From: Cytospora piceicola | Taxonomy: Eukaryota; Ascomycota; Sordariomycetes; Diaporthales; Cytosporaceae | Direction: 5' to 3' | Assembly (NCBI GenBank): GCA_023375675.1 | Contig: JALQBC010000004.1 | Span: 496,001-560,000, forward strand | Length of the DNA stretch: 64,000 nt | The notes under the pieces: model-generated | Database searches by the model: none | The model's input: the letters and a program-made list of their open reading frames with translations, nothing else | Told to the model about the DNA's origin: nothing | Translations under genes and position numbers: made by a program | In this document: positions 1-12,300 of the stretch, in pieces | How the letters are laid out: each line of letters starts with the position of its first letter | Numbering within the stretch: position 1 is the stretch's first letter

Positions 1-357
1 GCCCTCCGAGCACGGTCGACCGGCTGGGGGCTCGCAAGGACCTCACGGCCAGGCTCAGGCCCAGGAAACTACATATACAGCTTCACGAAGAAGGTCCGAT
101 GGCCCTCGGGCGACGTCGCCTCGCCCGTCCACGAGGCCGTCCGGCCCGTCGACCTCTCCGGCGCCACGCAACATCCCCGGTTCTCGCCCCGCAGTGTGGC
201 ATCAGCCGCGACGGAGGGTGGCCTTTCCGGACCCGGCGATCTTCAATGCCCTGGCGGGTTCAGCTCGGCGACACAGACCTGGACTTCATGGCGGCGCTTC
301 CTCGCGGGCAGCGAGATCAAGATGCTTGTTGTTGGCGTGTTTTCTGATTCATGTTGA
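1..357 (+). CDS. Possible C-terminal fragment of an unidentified protein, cut by the window edge
   Basis: Frame 1 is open from the first base to a TGA at 355-357, about 118 codons, with no start codon needed because the left end is missing. The sequence is GC-rich and reads as a basic, Ser/Pro/Gly-rich tail. I do not recognise the product. Other frames over 190-480 also give peptide stretches that look protein-like (for example an LGDTDLDFMAALPRG stretch in frame 3 around 265-310), so this may be a frameshifted remnant or the end of a spliced gene rather than an intact exon. Confidence 0.25.
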   Translation, partial: ALRARSTGWGLARTSRPGSGPGNYIYSFTKKVRWPSGDVASPVHEAVRPVDLSGATQHPRFSPRSVASAATEGGLSGPGDLQCPGGFSSATQTWTSWRRFLAGSEIKMLVVGVFSDSC

Positions 358-2286
358 CATGAGGCTCCAGGACGGGGAGGAGAGGCCCAAGCCGATGATT
401 CTGATGATGCCCAAGACGCCGGACCCCAATGCGCAGCTCTTCTTCAGGCGGCGAATGGCAGGGGTCGGCGATGGGATATGGTGAGCACGCACATGCGTAC
501 CTATGTTCTAGTCCACGGGGAATGCATAGTAGAAATATAGCAATCCAGTTGTCTCCATAGCTACCGACCTGATAGATGATGGGAAGGAAACTTGGGGGCA
601 ACGACGTTAGAATCGGCAGGTGGAATGTCTACCCTGTCCAACTCAAGCACATGTATGATATAATTCATTCGTACTATACCCGACATGTAAATATGTGCAA
701 CTTGGACGGGCGGAGGGGGAAGACCAGCCACCCACTCACCACCAATCCAGCCCTCGTAATAGAGAATGAACGTATTGTTGATTTTATCAACGACTTCACT
801 GTCAAAATGCGAGACGACAATGCGGAAGGGCACCCCTATTCGTAACCTGGGTATTCGGTTGACGACCATAATACGCCAACCCGCCCTCCTCTCGTTGAAG
901 AAGACTTGTCGGTCCCTTGATGGGGGATCAGCCGCACTTGTGTGTCAGTCCACGTGGTTTTCGCCTTCGGAGTGCAAGGATACATCAGAGTGATGAAGTG
1001 ATTGAGTGACCTTGTCCCGATTCGCCTCCTTAATCCATCATGACAGCTATGTGATAACGTCATAGGGGAACCCTTGGGATCCAACCGACAGTTGATCAAC
1101 ATACATATGCCCGATATGCTGGCTCGCACTTACTGTCGCCCCTTATCCTGTCTACCTTTTTCTTCACGGAATATGCCCAAGTGTAACGTTGAGGGATCAT
1201 GGATGCCTCGCCCTTTAGATGTGAACCATGTTCTACGTACCGTGTGTGTAATTATCTACCTAGGTAGGTAGGTGTCCACCACACGGAATACTTAGATGCG
1301 CTTACCTCCTCCACGGATGCCCTCCTGGGCGGACTACCTACCTATGTAGGTATGACGAAGTCACCTCCAGGCATGATCCAATGCTCCGCGCGTTTCAAGG
1401 CACACAAGATCTTTATGACGACATAAATACATCTGCAAGAATGCTGCTGTAAAAAGGCATTTGCTCCCTATATTCTCGCTGCTAAGCTACACCTCTTTGA
1501 CACCAATACCAGACGCCGGATCCCACCCTTCATTTCGGTCGTCACTCATAACTTTTCCCGCATACTAAGTACAATGGTTATGTTGCTTCCATGATTGCAC
1601 ACCAATGAGCTTCTCAATCTGGGCATGACAGTCAGAGATCGCGGATTGCAAACGCCGCTCGCAACGTCGGCAGGTCGGCAGAGAGGCCCTTGACATGAGC
1701 TCTTTCGAGTTCGTCGATATGGTCGACGCCGGAGAGGCAGGCCATAGGTTGGTCTCTGGGCACACGGGCTAAAGCAAGCCGTGCTCGACACTTGCCGCTA
1801 ACCGACAGCGCACTAATTGTGTTCATATCCTTTCATAATCCATATCGCTCCAATTCAGCACAGTTGCCACTGAGGTTCAGTTCAGTAAATTGTGGACGGA
1901 GCCAACAAAGTCCGTACCATGGGACGTCAGTTCCAGGACCACGGACACCTCATCAACAGGCACGAAAAGCAATTTAGTGCCGTTGTTCTGCCCTCCCTAG
2001 AGATATTATGTGCCTCTTGCTAACTGTTTGACAGGACATTTCTGGGGCCCGTGAAGCTTGATGTCCTTGAAACGACTTCATCATCCATAAAATCAGGGAC
2101 CCAGGTCAATGATTCATCGTGCTGGACACGGCCACTTCTACCGTCGTTTTGGACATGCCGATGTGGCCTATCGTAAGGTGGTCGGCTAATCATCGGTACA
2201 ACCACACCTGCGAAACAGTGCCCACTGGACACTGTCGGATGCGAGGCCATGTTTTGATAGTGGCAAGCAACGAAATCCAAGGCGAT
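358..2286. other. Gene-free stretch with TAGGTA-type repeats
   Basis: No frame here gives a convincing protein. It holds a perfect TACCTAGGTA at 1257-1266 that extends into TAGGTAGGTAGGT, and a degenerate copy (CTACCTACCTATGTAGGTAT) at 1334-1353. The rest looks like unique intergenic DNA between the edge fragment and the 3' end of the bZIP gene. Confidence 0.5.
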
Positions 2287-3370
2287 TCATGATCTCAGCA
2301 TGTCCTCTGGCATATGGTCGAGATTAATCACCGGTTCTTCTTTGACTTTCGGAGACAGAGACGGCATCGGCAGAAATGGGTCGATGGGAGAATCGTTAAG
2401 TGACGAAGGAGCTGAATCATGTTAGACCTCAGGCCAGAAGATTGCGCCCTTGAAGAAGAGTCTTACCTTGGGAGTAGGCCAGGCTCGCACGTCGCGAGGG
2501 AGAGTCAAAATCCATCGAGACCGCAGAAACAAGGCTATCATTGCGACCGCGCGCATTAGAAGGTGCATATGCCAGTGGGTTCGAAAATACGCTCGCGCCG
2601 GCTGTTTGGACAATTCTCCGTGCCTCATTGTCCAGCCACCTGTCGATGTTAGGATCCTTGCAGGCCGAATGGTTCATCAGCATGCTCTTCGTCTGACTGA
2701 GATCATTGATCAGGGTACGATGCTCCACGCGAAGTTCGAAGTTCTGGCGCTCCAATTCAGATTTGTTGTGTTCCAGGTCATGCACCCATCTCTTCTTCTT
2801 CTCCCGACATTTGCTGGCTGCGATTCGGTTTTTCTCAAGGAACTTTTGGCGCTTGTCTGGCGTACCATCGCCGTCATCCTCTTCCTCCTCTTCTTTGATG
2901 GATCTTGCCGATTTTGTGTGACGAGACTTCCGCTTCTGGGGGGGCGAAGAGTTTCGCGCCGCCGTCATGGTTTGGTGGGGTTCGCTGACTGATGGGATGG
3001 AGTGGGTGCTTGATCTCGTGCCAACTGAGCCACGACCATACGAAGACGGTGTCAGTGGCTCGGTAGCTTTTGTCTGTTTGGTCGTGGTTTCGCTACCTGC
3101 AAGAAGAACCGGATCGCAGAGCAGGTCGCTGTATGGGACTTCTTGGAAAGACATGACGGGAGAGCGGGCTAGAGTCGAACGTGGACTCGGAACAAGGGTA
3201 CCGCTCGTCGATGTATAGGTATGTTTGGGCATGGTATTTGTGCCACCAGCATATGACATTGGCAGGGGCTCGGTTGTGGCCACTACAACTTCGTCTTGCA
3301 GGGTGCCAGGGTATGGACTTCCGCCGTCCAAGTCGATGCAGTCACTGAAAAAGTAAGAGGATTGTTCCAT
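2287..3370 (-). CDS. ATF/CREB-type bZIP transcription factor
   Basis: Nuclear DNA-binding regulator, predicted 342 aa. Exons are 3370-2467 and 2411-2287. The 55 bp intron (2466-2412) starts GTAAGA and ends ATTCAG, and splicing replaces an immediate stop with a tail ending in HMPEDMLRS. The basic region (KNRIAASKCREKKKRW, about residues 180-195) has the N-X2-AA-X2-CR pattern of ATF/CREB proteins and is followed by a leucine-zipper-like coiled coil to about residue 235. The N-terminal half is Ser/Thr/Pro-rich with several SP/TP sites, and a basic stretch plus an acidic run precede the bZIP. The start is the ATG at 3370. The frame is open further up, but only from a GTG, and a GTGAGT..TTTTTCAG pair around 3403-3345 leaves room for a 5' exon I could not place. 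Family is clear; orthology (AtfB, Atf21 or ASL-like) is not. Confidence 0.85.
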
Positions 3371-6300
3371 GTCGAAAATGGGGCCTTTGTAGCCAAAACT
3401 CACGACTTTGGCGAATCGCTTTCGAGGGTTCCTGTATTCCCGGATAGTCGAGCGGGCCTAGGGGCTGTTTTCCGGCCGAATTAAAGGAGATTGATGGGTT
3501 TCTGGAAGGGGGGATGACGTTCTGACGACGCTCTGAGATCCTCAAAAGGTCAAGCGCACGCCCAAAATGCAGGTGGATGGGAGCTCTCGATTACACCACG
3601 GTGTAAATCCGGGGGCCACAGGAGTATTATGACGTTTGGATGATGTGATACCGGTATTTACTTCCACTCAAGAAGGTAACAATCGTCCAAGGCTGAGCGG
3701 TGGGTGCTGATTCCCGGAGCTTTCGAGTTGCCGTACAACAGGGCAGACGAACAATATTTTGGCCGAGAAGAACTGTCGAGAAGAGGGACAAGGTGCTCCC
3801 AGGGCCAATCAGTGGATTCGATTATGTCCGGAGAGGTCAAGACCAAAGTTGCTCTTGCTGCTGGGCTCCACCGCAGTACTTATCGCGGCAGGGAATAGTC
3901 GAGATAAGGTGTTGAAGCTCCGTCGGAGAGCTGTGAGAAGGTAATTTGCCTTGAATAAGTCAGACCTTGGGCTGGGCTCGAAGGTTGTTCTGGATGTTAT
4001 GACTGGGAACAGATTGGTGGTCTTCGAATGGTTGACTCGCCACTTCACAACGGTACCATACATCCCCTGGAATACCGAACTGGCCTTGGGATGTTGTGGC
4101 TGCAGGATATATTTGGGACCGAAAGCTGACTTTATCTTACCTTGTGAGGCAGTAGGAGGCTGCCTACCGAGTAGGTTGTGGGTGCGATTCAGGAGTAAAA
4201 CCTCCGGGGGTGTCTATCAAGGTCAAGTGGCGGAAGAGAAAGATGTTGACTGCTCCGATATTGATCACTTCGGAAGACCAAGGCAAGGGTCTCTGCACCA
4301 AAGACCGAACTGATTCTTGAGGCTAGGGAAGAAGACGGTTTGACAGAAGACGAACGAGTGCCGTTGAAACAAACAGAACAAGCCACAGCAACAAGCGCGT
4401 CGTGGTGTGGCGGAAGGTCAACCCCTCGCATATATATGCCTGATTTGGCTTGCCTCACTCTTGTGTGTGTAAATTGGCGGTCGTCACAATGGGTATGGTG
4501 TTGTGAAACGGTACAACGATCTGAGGTGTTTTCTAGGTACTAGTCGTTTGTGGGAAATGGTGTTGGTAGATGTGGTTTGTGGATGTTGAGGAAGGGCGAT
4601 GTGTGTCGGATTGAGGAAGACGTGCCCAGATAGGTAAGTGTTTGAGGGATTCGAACTGGCTACTATGACGCGAAGGATGGACGGTCTTCTCGCAAAGGGC
4701 CCGAAGTATTCCAGGGTGAAGATCAGAATTAAGATCAAGATCGATCAAAGATCAATCCAAGCTTCAGGCTTCCAGGTCCAGCTCGATGATGCCGTTGATC
4801 AGTTCAGCGGGGTGCTCGGGGCGCAACAAGTTGGTATGTAACAAGAGCTCGGACTGGAGGGAGGTGGTATGTCAAACAGCAAGAAGTGGAGCCCTTAGAG
4901 CTGGTGAAGTTCACCCCCGGCTATATCTGGAAGCTACCACGGTGGGGCACAGCAATACCGTGTATCAATTCAATTGCCTTAGGTAGAGCACTTGAGAGGA
5001 TGCGGAAGGGGGAGCAAGCTCTGCGCGGTACCTCCTCAGTCGGTATGTATAGGTAACACAAGCTTCCAAGCTTGTGTCAGGTAATCAGGTGCCCCAACTT
5101 CCAGGTATCTCCAAAGTAACTGTCTACCTACCCAGGTAGGTACCTAAGTGCCTAGTTGCGGCGTGCCTTCCAACGATGGCCACGATGGGGTGGCGCCCAG
5201 CCTGTGGCTTTCCGTATACCGTCTCATATGTACCTACCAATACCGCTCTAGCGGGAAGTAGCGCTCTTTCTGGAATGCTCGGTTGTGGCAGGTGTTGGAC
5301 AGGCTTGGTTCGGGAACCCGGAGCTGCCAACATTTTGGAGACTGCCCGGAGCAGACGCTCCTCACGCCGCCTGTTCCTGCTGCTCTCCTGCCTTTACGGT
5401 ATTGCTAAATAAAACCGTCCCTGTCGATTGATGGAGCACTGCCCCACATCTGCCCAAGAGTGCCAGGAGTGTCAGGTCTGATGCTTCTGGCAGAGCAAAC
5501 CAATGAAGTGGCAGTGGCAGTAGCAACCTTCGTTGCCTCGCGGCTACGACAATAACAAGCAAGGGCTTTCCGTATTTTTCCAAAGGCCTACACTAGGTAC
5601 CTAGGTAGGCAAACTAGGCAACCTAGGCATGTACCTACCCAGGTACATACTGAGGTAGGTACCTAGGTAGTGTAGAATGAGCCGAGATAAACCTGGAACC
5701 AGGGCTCTGGAACATGACAGGGTATAGGTAAGTGTTGGGCCTACTACTACAGCACATAGGCCTGATAGTATAGAAGCTATAGACCATGCATGCAAGCTAT
5801 CGTGTCAATCGCTTCTACCTTAGATCTTAGGCGGACTTGGAGCGCAGCGCTACCACTGGGAGCTCCTCTGAGCTTTGACATTGCCATTGAGACATTCTGG
5901 GGATTTTGTATTGGCCTTGGGTCAAGTTTCTACTGTTTTTGTACCAAATGATGAATGCAGCGATTGGCAAAAAGAAAGAGCAAAACAAAAACATCTGAAT
6001 TATTGTACACGCTTAGCAATTGAGATGCTGTAAACCAATGTCTGGTGGTACTACGGCATGCTCAAACCGACCCTGGCACCTGGACACCAACAAAGGTGGG
6101 AAATCATGGGAAATTGGAGATTCCCATGCCGCTGGAAAGGCGGATTCCCCTGCGCTCAATTGTCTCAACCACCCGTGGAAAACAAACAACAAACCTCTAA
6201 TCCCGCATGATGGACTGACTGACTAATTGTACAAAACCCATCATCATTATTATTCCGCATGCAGTTCAGCCCTTGCGAACGAACCTAGTATTGATTCGGG

Positions 6301-7661
6301 GTTCGGAGACCCGCCAGCCCTATGTGTACATACCTATGTACAGTATGTATAAGGAACCCATAGCCAATTCAGCCAGCCCACAGTAATAAGTATACATACC
6401 CCATCCTGACATGCAGTTGGGTATAACGGTCCGGGTCCGAGCCTTTTCTATGACGTCACACATCAACACTTCTGGCGAATGACGTCCTGGCCAAGGACAA
6501 TTGGCGAACACGGTCGACGGCGACGGCGACGGCTTCTACGGAACACTATCTCTCGGAATCTGAGTCTACTCCATATCACAGTACGAAACAAAGACGGATC
6601 TGCACGACCTCATCATCATAGATATATTGTCTCGCGCTCGGCCTGAAAACGACTGTCACAGGCTCGCAGGAAGGGAAGAAAAAAGGCAAAGGTGTCAGGA
6701 AGGACAATTGACAACGCATACCCAGTATATGCCCAGGTGTCTTTGCGGTGTTGTTTTCTTACACCACCTGGGCATTACTGGGTACACTACAGTCCGCTAA
6801 TCCCGTATCACATTCCATACTCACAACGCCTTCCTGGCTGCCTGGCTGCCTGGTGTTGAGCCTAGGCCTGGGCCTTTCTTCCCGCTACTGTACATTTGAT
6901 CGGGGCAGTCCCAGAGTTCTTCGTCCATCGATCGATTTGCACTGCAAGATGACGCAGAGTAGTACCATCAGCATCTCATCCTTTGGAAGGTATGATAGTC
7001 TGAACCGTCCGACTGCGTTTCGGGGCAGTTTACACAGTGAACAAATGGACAAGTGGGCCCCCCCTTATTACTGTAGTATACACGGTACACTACACCTGCA
7101 TCTGGGTACCTACTGTTAGCCCCTCCTTCCTCAAAACTTACGGTGGGGCTTTCCCGCCGAAGCATGAAAGGCTTGTCCTATTTCGGAAGTCGCGTTTGGG
7201 TCCTGCAGCTTCTGCCCCTCATCGCCTGGAAGGAAGCACTCGCGCCAGAGCGACACCTTTTCGGCACTTCAGGCCTTTTTGCCCAACATTCGAGATCTGT
7301 GATCGAAAAGCCTGTGCAGGTTGAACACTTACTCTGATTCCGCTTCCTAAGTATTGACACACTGCCAGGAACAAGCGTCTTCAAAGCAACCTGGACCTTG
7401 GTCTCCATCGTTACGAAGCCACTGTGCAGGTGTCATCTTTTCGCTCTTCCCCCTCCTTCCTGAAACCCTTCGCATTCTACACAAATTGTCCTTCTTTGAA
7501 AACGACCTGCACGACCTACCAGACCAACCAGACCAACCCAGAGTACCTAGGTAGTGCCTGTTGCGGCTCACTACCCCAGTCCTGCCTTCACGGTCCCAGC
7601 ACTGGCGTCATACTAAGTGTGCCTCGTGCTCCCTCCACACGCGATTGCGCCGCGATAGTAC
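3371..7661. other. Long gene-free stretch
   Basis: 4.3 kb with only short, overlapping, mutually inconsistent frames. Part is presumably the promoter and long leader of the bZIP gene. It holds dense TAGGTACCT arrays near 5121-5148 and 5590-5675, a perfect CRE palindrome TGACGTCA at 6451-6458, and a TACCTAGGTA at 7544-7553 just upstream of rfa3. I see no RNA gene or transposon. Confidence 0.5.
5590..5675. repeat. Array of palindromic AGGTACCTAGGTAGG elements
   Basis: About 85 bp of closely packed variants of TACCTAGGTA (CTAGGTACCTAGGTAGG, CAACCTAGGCATGTACCTACCC, GAGGTAGGTACCTAGGTAG). The pieces are self-complementary and of the same kind as copies spread through most intergenic regions of the window. 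Confidence 0.8.
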
Positions 7662-8274
7662 ATGAGAATGGAGTCCCAATCAACCCCGCGTCTCACCGCG
7701 CCCTACCTCGACTCGTACCGGGGCAGGAACGTCATGGTCATAGGCCGAGTCGTCCAGCTTCGAGGGGACCAAGCCACCGTCGACGCAGACGGAGCCATCA
7801 CAGCACACCTGAATCGCGTACGTTGGCCGGCTTACCGGCTATCCCCCTTTCGTGGTGTATTCCTGCGTATCGACGTATAGAGTACGACGATGTACACAAT
7901 ACTACAGATCACCTGGTCATGTATCTCCATATCGTGGCTTGTCAGGAATGATGTCGCTAACCCACACTCTTCCATGCAGGATGCACACCTCTCGAGTGGG
8001 AACGCCGTTCAGATCATCGGCAAGGTCAATCCAGATCTATCCATCCGCGTGTTGAGCTCCCTGGACCTTGGTACCGACGTCGGTAAGGATTGTTCCCCCG
8101 CGCCCCCCTGCACGGACGGACGCAACCAGAGCCGCGCAGCACCAGCCTCACCACGTGACCACTCTTATCTTATACACCCTGTTTACTGACGTCATTACAG
8201 ACTTCAATGTCTGCAAGAACGTCGTCGACATCTCTCAGAGACACATGGAGTTGTTTGACACCACCAGCCAGTGA
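7662..8274 (+). CDS. RFA3: Replication protein A small subunit (Rpa14/Rfa3)
   Basis: Third, smallest subunit of the heterotrimeric single-strand DNA-binding complex RPA, needed for DNA replication, repair and recombination in the nucleus. Predicted 110 aa, a single OB fold, matching the usual 105-125 aa. Exons are 7662-7817, 7980-8082 and 8201-8274, with introns GTACGT..CATGCAG and GTAAGG..ATTACAG. Recognisable pieces are PRLTAPYLDSYRGRNVMVIG at the N-terminus, SGNAVQIIGKVNPDLSI in exon 2, and DFNVCKNVVDISQRH near the C-terminus. The start is the ATG at 7662; a second in-frame ATG lies two codons on. Intron 2 contains a perfect TGACGTCA (8187-8194). The same frame stays open for 210 codons after the TGA at 8272-8274 (see the next entry). 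Confidence 0.9.
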
Positions 8275-8439
8275 CTTCTTCCCAGCAGCAGTGGCAGCAG
8301 TTATGAGGCCAGACAAAGCTCCGTCTCACTGATCTGGCCGTCTGACTCTGTATCACAGCGCCCCGTCAAATCATCTCAGACACATCATAATGGTAAAGAG
8401 CAACAGGATCAACTACCAGGAGATAGCTTGACCGAGGAG

Positions 8440-8907
8440 ATGAGCAAGCTTGTCCTCAGAACCAAGGGGAAGGGTCTGTCATTGGCATCGTTAGCGACGA
8501 CCACGACATCGTCAACATCATCATCGGAGTCCCCAGGACCGCCGTTGACCAGGCTGCAACAACAGTCCCAGCAACTTCCAGGACTCGACGAAATGGTTCT
8601 TCACCGGGGAGATTTGTCCTACAAGAGCCTCGGTAGCGAGATGCGAGCGCCAGCCAGGGAATCCAAAGCTAATGCAGCAATGCGGTCTCACAAAAACAAC
8701 ATGATGAGGTCAGAAAAAAGTCAGACTCAGCGCGGGGTTTTGGGCGATGCTGATATCTCACCCGAGCTGGTCAATTCGATATTCGGAGGCGTCTCGGAGG
8801 AGGTCAGAGGAAAGAGGTTTGCGCTACTCACGATGGACGACTCGGGACGATGGCGGGTCGCCCATAACCAAAGACCTACCAAAACGTTCCCAGACAACGA
8901 GACCTGA
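8440..8907 (+). CDS. Unidentified 155-aa protein, in frame downstream of RFA3
   Basis: The ATG at 8440 opens a 155-aa frame: Ser/Thr/Gln-rich at first (residues about 20-50), then a basic middle, then a better-ordered C-terminus (ISPELVNSIFGG, RFALLTMDDSGRWRVAHN). I do not recognise it. Only 165 bp separate this ATG from the RFA3 stop, which is very tight for a fungal promoter. The frame is in fact open and in phase all the way from 8275. So it may be a separate small gene, a second cistron on the RFA3 transcript, or a readthrough extension of Rfa3. A short ORF starting ATGGTAAAG at 8390 overlaps its beginning in another frame. Confidence 0.5.
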   Translation: MSKLVLRTKGKGLSLASLATTTTSSTSSSESPGPPLTRLQQQSQQLPGLDEMVLHRGDLSYKSLGSEMRAPARESKANAAMRSHKNNMMRSEKSQTQRGVLGDADISPELVNSIFGGVSEEVRGKRFALLTMDDSGRWRVAHNQRPTKTFPDNET

Positions 8908-9337
8908 CTTGGCTTTTGGTCATCCTTCATGAATATCCATACTCGCCAGAATGACCCAGGGTGAAACGATGTCTTTTCACGAGGAGCAAGGTCAGCCCAA
9001 ACACTTAGAATCGCTTGACATGAGGTTTACATCGTAATATTTGTGTCTCGATTATTGTATCCATACCGAGTCGATGAAGCTATGTCAACCAATGAAGTCC
9101 CGCCAAAAGTGGTATATGCCTTATTCCCTGCCTGTAAACCCATCCTGTACGTCCTGAAGTTGGTGGGCTAAAACGCGCTGTGCCCATATGCAAACCCTTG
9201 TCCAATGACTCTTACAGTCCTCATGACACCTTGAAAACACTAAAAGCAAAGACGGCTGCCATCAATAGCAAAAAAGGAAACAAATGCAAAACAAAATAAT
9301 AAGACAGCCGAGTCAAGTCTCAAGCTGTCAATCCCGC
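8908..9337. other. Convergent intergenic region
   Basis: 430 bp between the + strand ORF and the 3' end of the - strand GATA-type gene. It is A-rich near 9240-9300 (ACACTAAAAGCAAAG and an A/C-rich run). It probably holds both 3' UTRs; no gene is seen. Confidence 0.5.
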
Positions 9338-12300
9338 CTAGTTGATCTCCTCGATCCTCCCGTCGTCTACCACTCCGGCGTCCGCCATGGCCACCTCCCC
9401 AAAGGACTCCCATATGTTCACACTGCCGCCATCAAACGACATCGAGGCCGCGCCGAAGTGAACATGGGCGCCACCACCGCCATTCCTGTTGAGAACCGGC
9501 GGCGAGCTTGGCATCACCGCATCCGTGGTCAGGAAATGCCCAAAGTCCAGATGTTCCAGGTGGCCCGAGAGCCCCGCGTCGCTGTCCAGGTTCGGCAGGC
9601 TGGCGAGGTCCAGGTCGCCCAGGCCGTGCGCCGACGACCCCGTTGTGAAGTCATTGGCCTCCGAAAGGAGCTGGTTCAGCGTCGAGGAGAAGGGCGATCC
9701 GAACTCGGTCGTCATGCCGCCGAGCATCCCGTCGTCGATCGCAAAGTGCGCGTGGAGATGTTGGTGGTTGTTGTGGTTGGTGGGCCGCCTGGCGCTAGCG
9801 GACCGGGGCGTCTTGGTGGGTGTCTCTTGCAGGGCGAGCAGTGCATGCCCTGGTGATTTAGTGACGACCGAGCGCGCTGACCGTATCGACTTTGAGATAC
9901 TCCTAGTTATGGGTCGATGGCTTGGCGTTGGTCGCGTAGGTGTCTTGAAGGGGCCGACATTCCTTTCTTTGGGAGGCGGTGTGGAGGGGCACGGAGGGGT
10001 GCCGAACAGATCTGCCATGTCTTCATCGCCCCGGCCGATCCCAGCACCGGCCTTTGGTGTTGCGAGAAAACTCGGTCCAACATCCACGTCCAACTTATTG
10101 TTCTCCTTGCCGGATCCAGCAGCCTTAACGCCATGGGCCCCAGGTGTTGTTTTCACGACGTTGATCGCAACTTCGCCGAGAACTTTGGGTTGTCCATCTT
10201 TCTTGGGTGATGGAAATAGAAGCCGGCGGGTTCGTCCCATGCCACTCTCTTCCAAAGCGATAGGGCTCTGAGCCGTACCGCTACCTCGAGAGTGTGGTGA
10301 ACCCTGGCCATCTCGGTACTCAAAAGAATCCGCCGGACCAGCAGACTGTGATTTTGAACCGCGCTCACGACTTGGTGGTTCAGTCGTTGGACCTCGCAGC
10401 AGCATCACTTCGTCAGCGCCCCTTGGTGATGGGTCCTGGTCGTCTGGCCCGATCGGATCAGTGGTAAAATAAGCCTCTGAGGTCGGGTTCGCCGACAGCT
10501 TGTTGTGTCCCTTGGCCTTCTTTGACCGAGACCTTTGCCCGTTTGACTTCTTGCGTGGTTTGCCAATCTGGGCTGGGTCATCCTCCCATCTCTCTTCAGG
10601 ACGGTGAGCCCTGTATTTGCTGAGCCAAATCCCGCAAGCTACTTACTGTCAGTCCATCAATCTCGCACGAGACCATAACCCAACTTACAGTTGCAGAGAA
10701 TATCTTCTCTCCATTGGGACTTGTCCTCAGTAGGTCCAAGGGCTTTCTTGATAACCTGGTATTTCGTAGGTTTCTCGTTTTCGTCACGCCCAACAATGAT
10801 GATCGCTGTGACACAGCCAGGCTTGTCGGAGAACACAGGGAATTCGGGACTTCCTTCGCACAGTTGCGTAAAGATCTTCCGCCAGGTGGGTGTGCTGATA
10901 GCCCCGCAATTCGAGCAAAAAGTTGGCATTATCCCGCTCTCCACGGCCTTTTCTAATTTTGCCTTGATCGATTGTTTTCTGGACATGTTCTTGCTGGGAG
11001 GGCCTGCTTCTTCTGGTTCTTCTGAGAATGATACATCTGGCAGCATCGATGGCTCAAGGATGCCAGGGTCACTAGCTGGAGCCGGTGGGCTGAGAGACGG
11101 AGCACCTAGTTCCATGATAGTTGTTTGAGGATAGGGAGGGTATTGAGGAGGTGGCATTGGCGGCAGCTCTTGGGCGGTTTCCTGAGAGTCATCCACGGGC
11201 ACGTCGTCAGCCATAGGCTCACTAAGAAGTCGCAAAAGTCGACCTTCGGGATCGTCGAGGATGGACGGCTGTTGAGTGGCAGGTGTTGGCACTTCTGGCT
11301 CATTGGCGGGCTCGTATTTAGGTTCATGCATTGGCTCGCTGTGTGGTATATCTGGCCTAAGGTGCTCCGGTTCCGGATCGAGGGGCGGTTGAGGCATTGG
11401 CGGGGGGCCGATTGGTTCTATCGGCGTTTCCTGTCGTTGAAGATTTGGCTCAGTATTTGCTCTCTTCAACTGACGCGCTGCTGCCTTCGTACCGGTCCCT
11501 CGGGATTTACTTTGAGCCCGAGCTTGAGCTTTCGAGCTCTTGGGCCTGAAGAGGGTCTTCTTAGGGAGCAACTCCGCAGGTCCAGGAAAAACCTGTTCGA
11601 TGACCATCGTGCTGCCAGCTGGCACCAGCTTTGGTCGATTTGTGTTGGCCGTTTGTTGGACCCCAGAAATGTTGAAGTCTTCTGGTCTCAGGGCCATCGA
11701 AGTCGTCATGGGGATGTGCTCTTCATATGTCATGTCATCATATCCGCCGCTCATGAAGCCGGAATCTGGTTGCGGCATGGGCATTGGTGGCAGCACTGGA
11801 CTAGAGGGCGGCGGGCTCGACCGCACTGATCTCGGCACAGGGGGACTAGACCCGATGTCCGCAAGGCTCTCCTCTGGGGTGTAGGCTTGGTGTGGTGACT
11901 GAGCGATAGATTCAGATGGCGAGCGGGCATCTTGGTTTGGCGGTCCGGGTATGCCTGTGTCGAAAACTTGGAATCTCGTAGAGCCTTCGAACTCCGCCAT
12001 CGAAGGTCTCGGGAACTGGCCTTGGGCCGCTGTTGCGTTTGGTGCAACTGCTTTGGTTCGGGGACGAGGGGGTGCTTGTCCCGGCACGGGCGTTGGTGCA
12101 CGAGGTACTTCTTGGAGATGACTCCCTCCAATGCCATTGCCACCAGATGCGACAGGCCTCATGGTACGCAGAGATCCCGAGGTACTGGCAGCAACACGCA
12201 AAGAGCCCGGGGCTGCATCCAACAGGGCTCCCTTGGGAAAGTCGGCTTTGGTCGTCTTTGCCCTCTTCTTTTTGGGAGGTTCGTCTCCATCGGTAGCGTC

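Noticed and set aside
4630..4690. GGGATTCGAACTGGC, resembling a tRNA B box on the - strand
   Set aside because: The bases flanking TTCGAAT do not pair (CCAG against CCCTC), and no acceptor or anticodon stem can be drawn.
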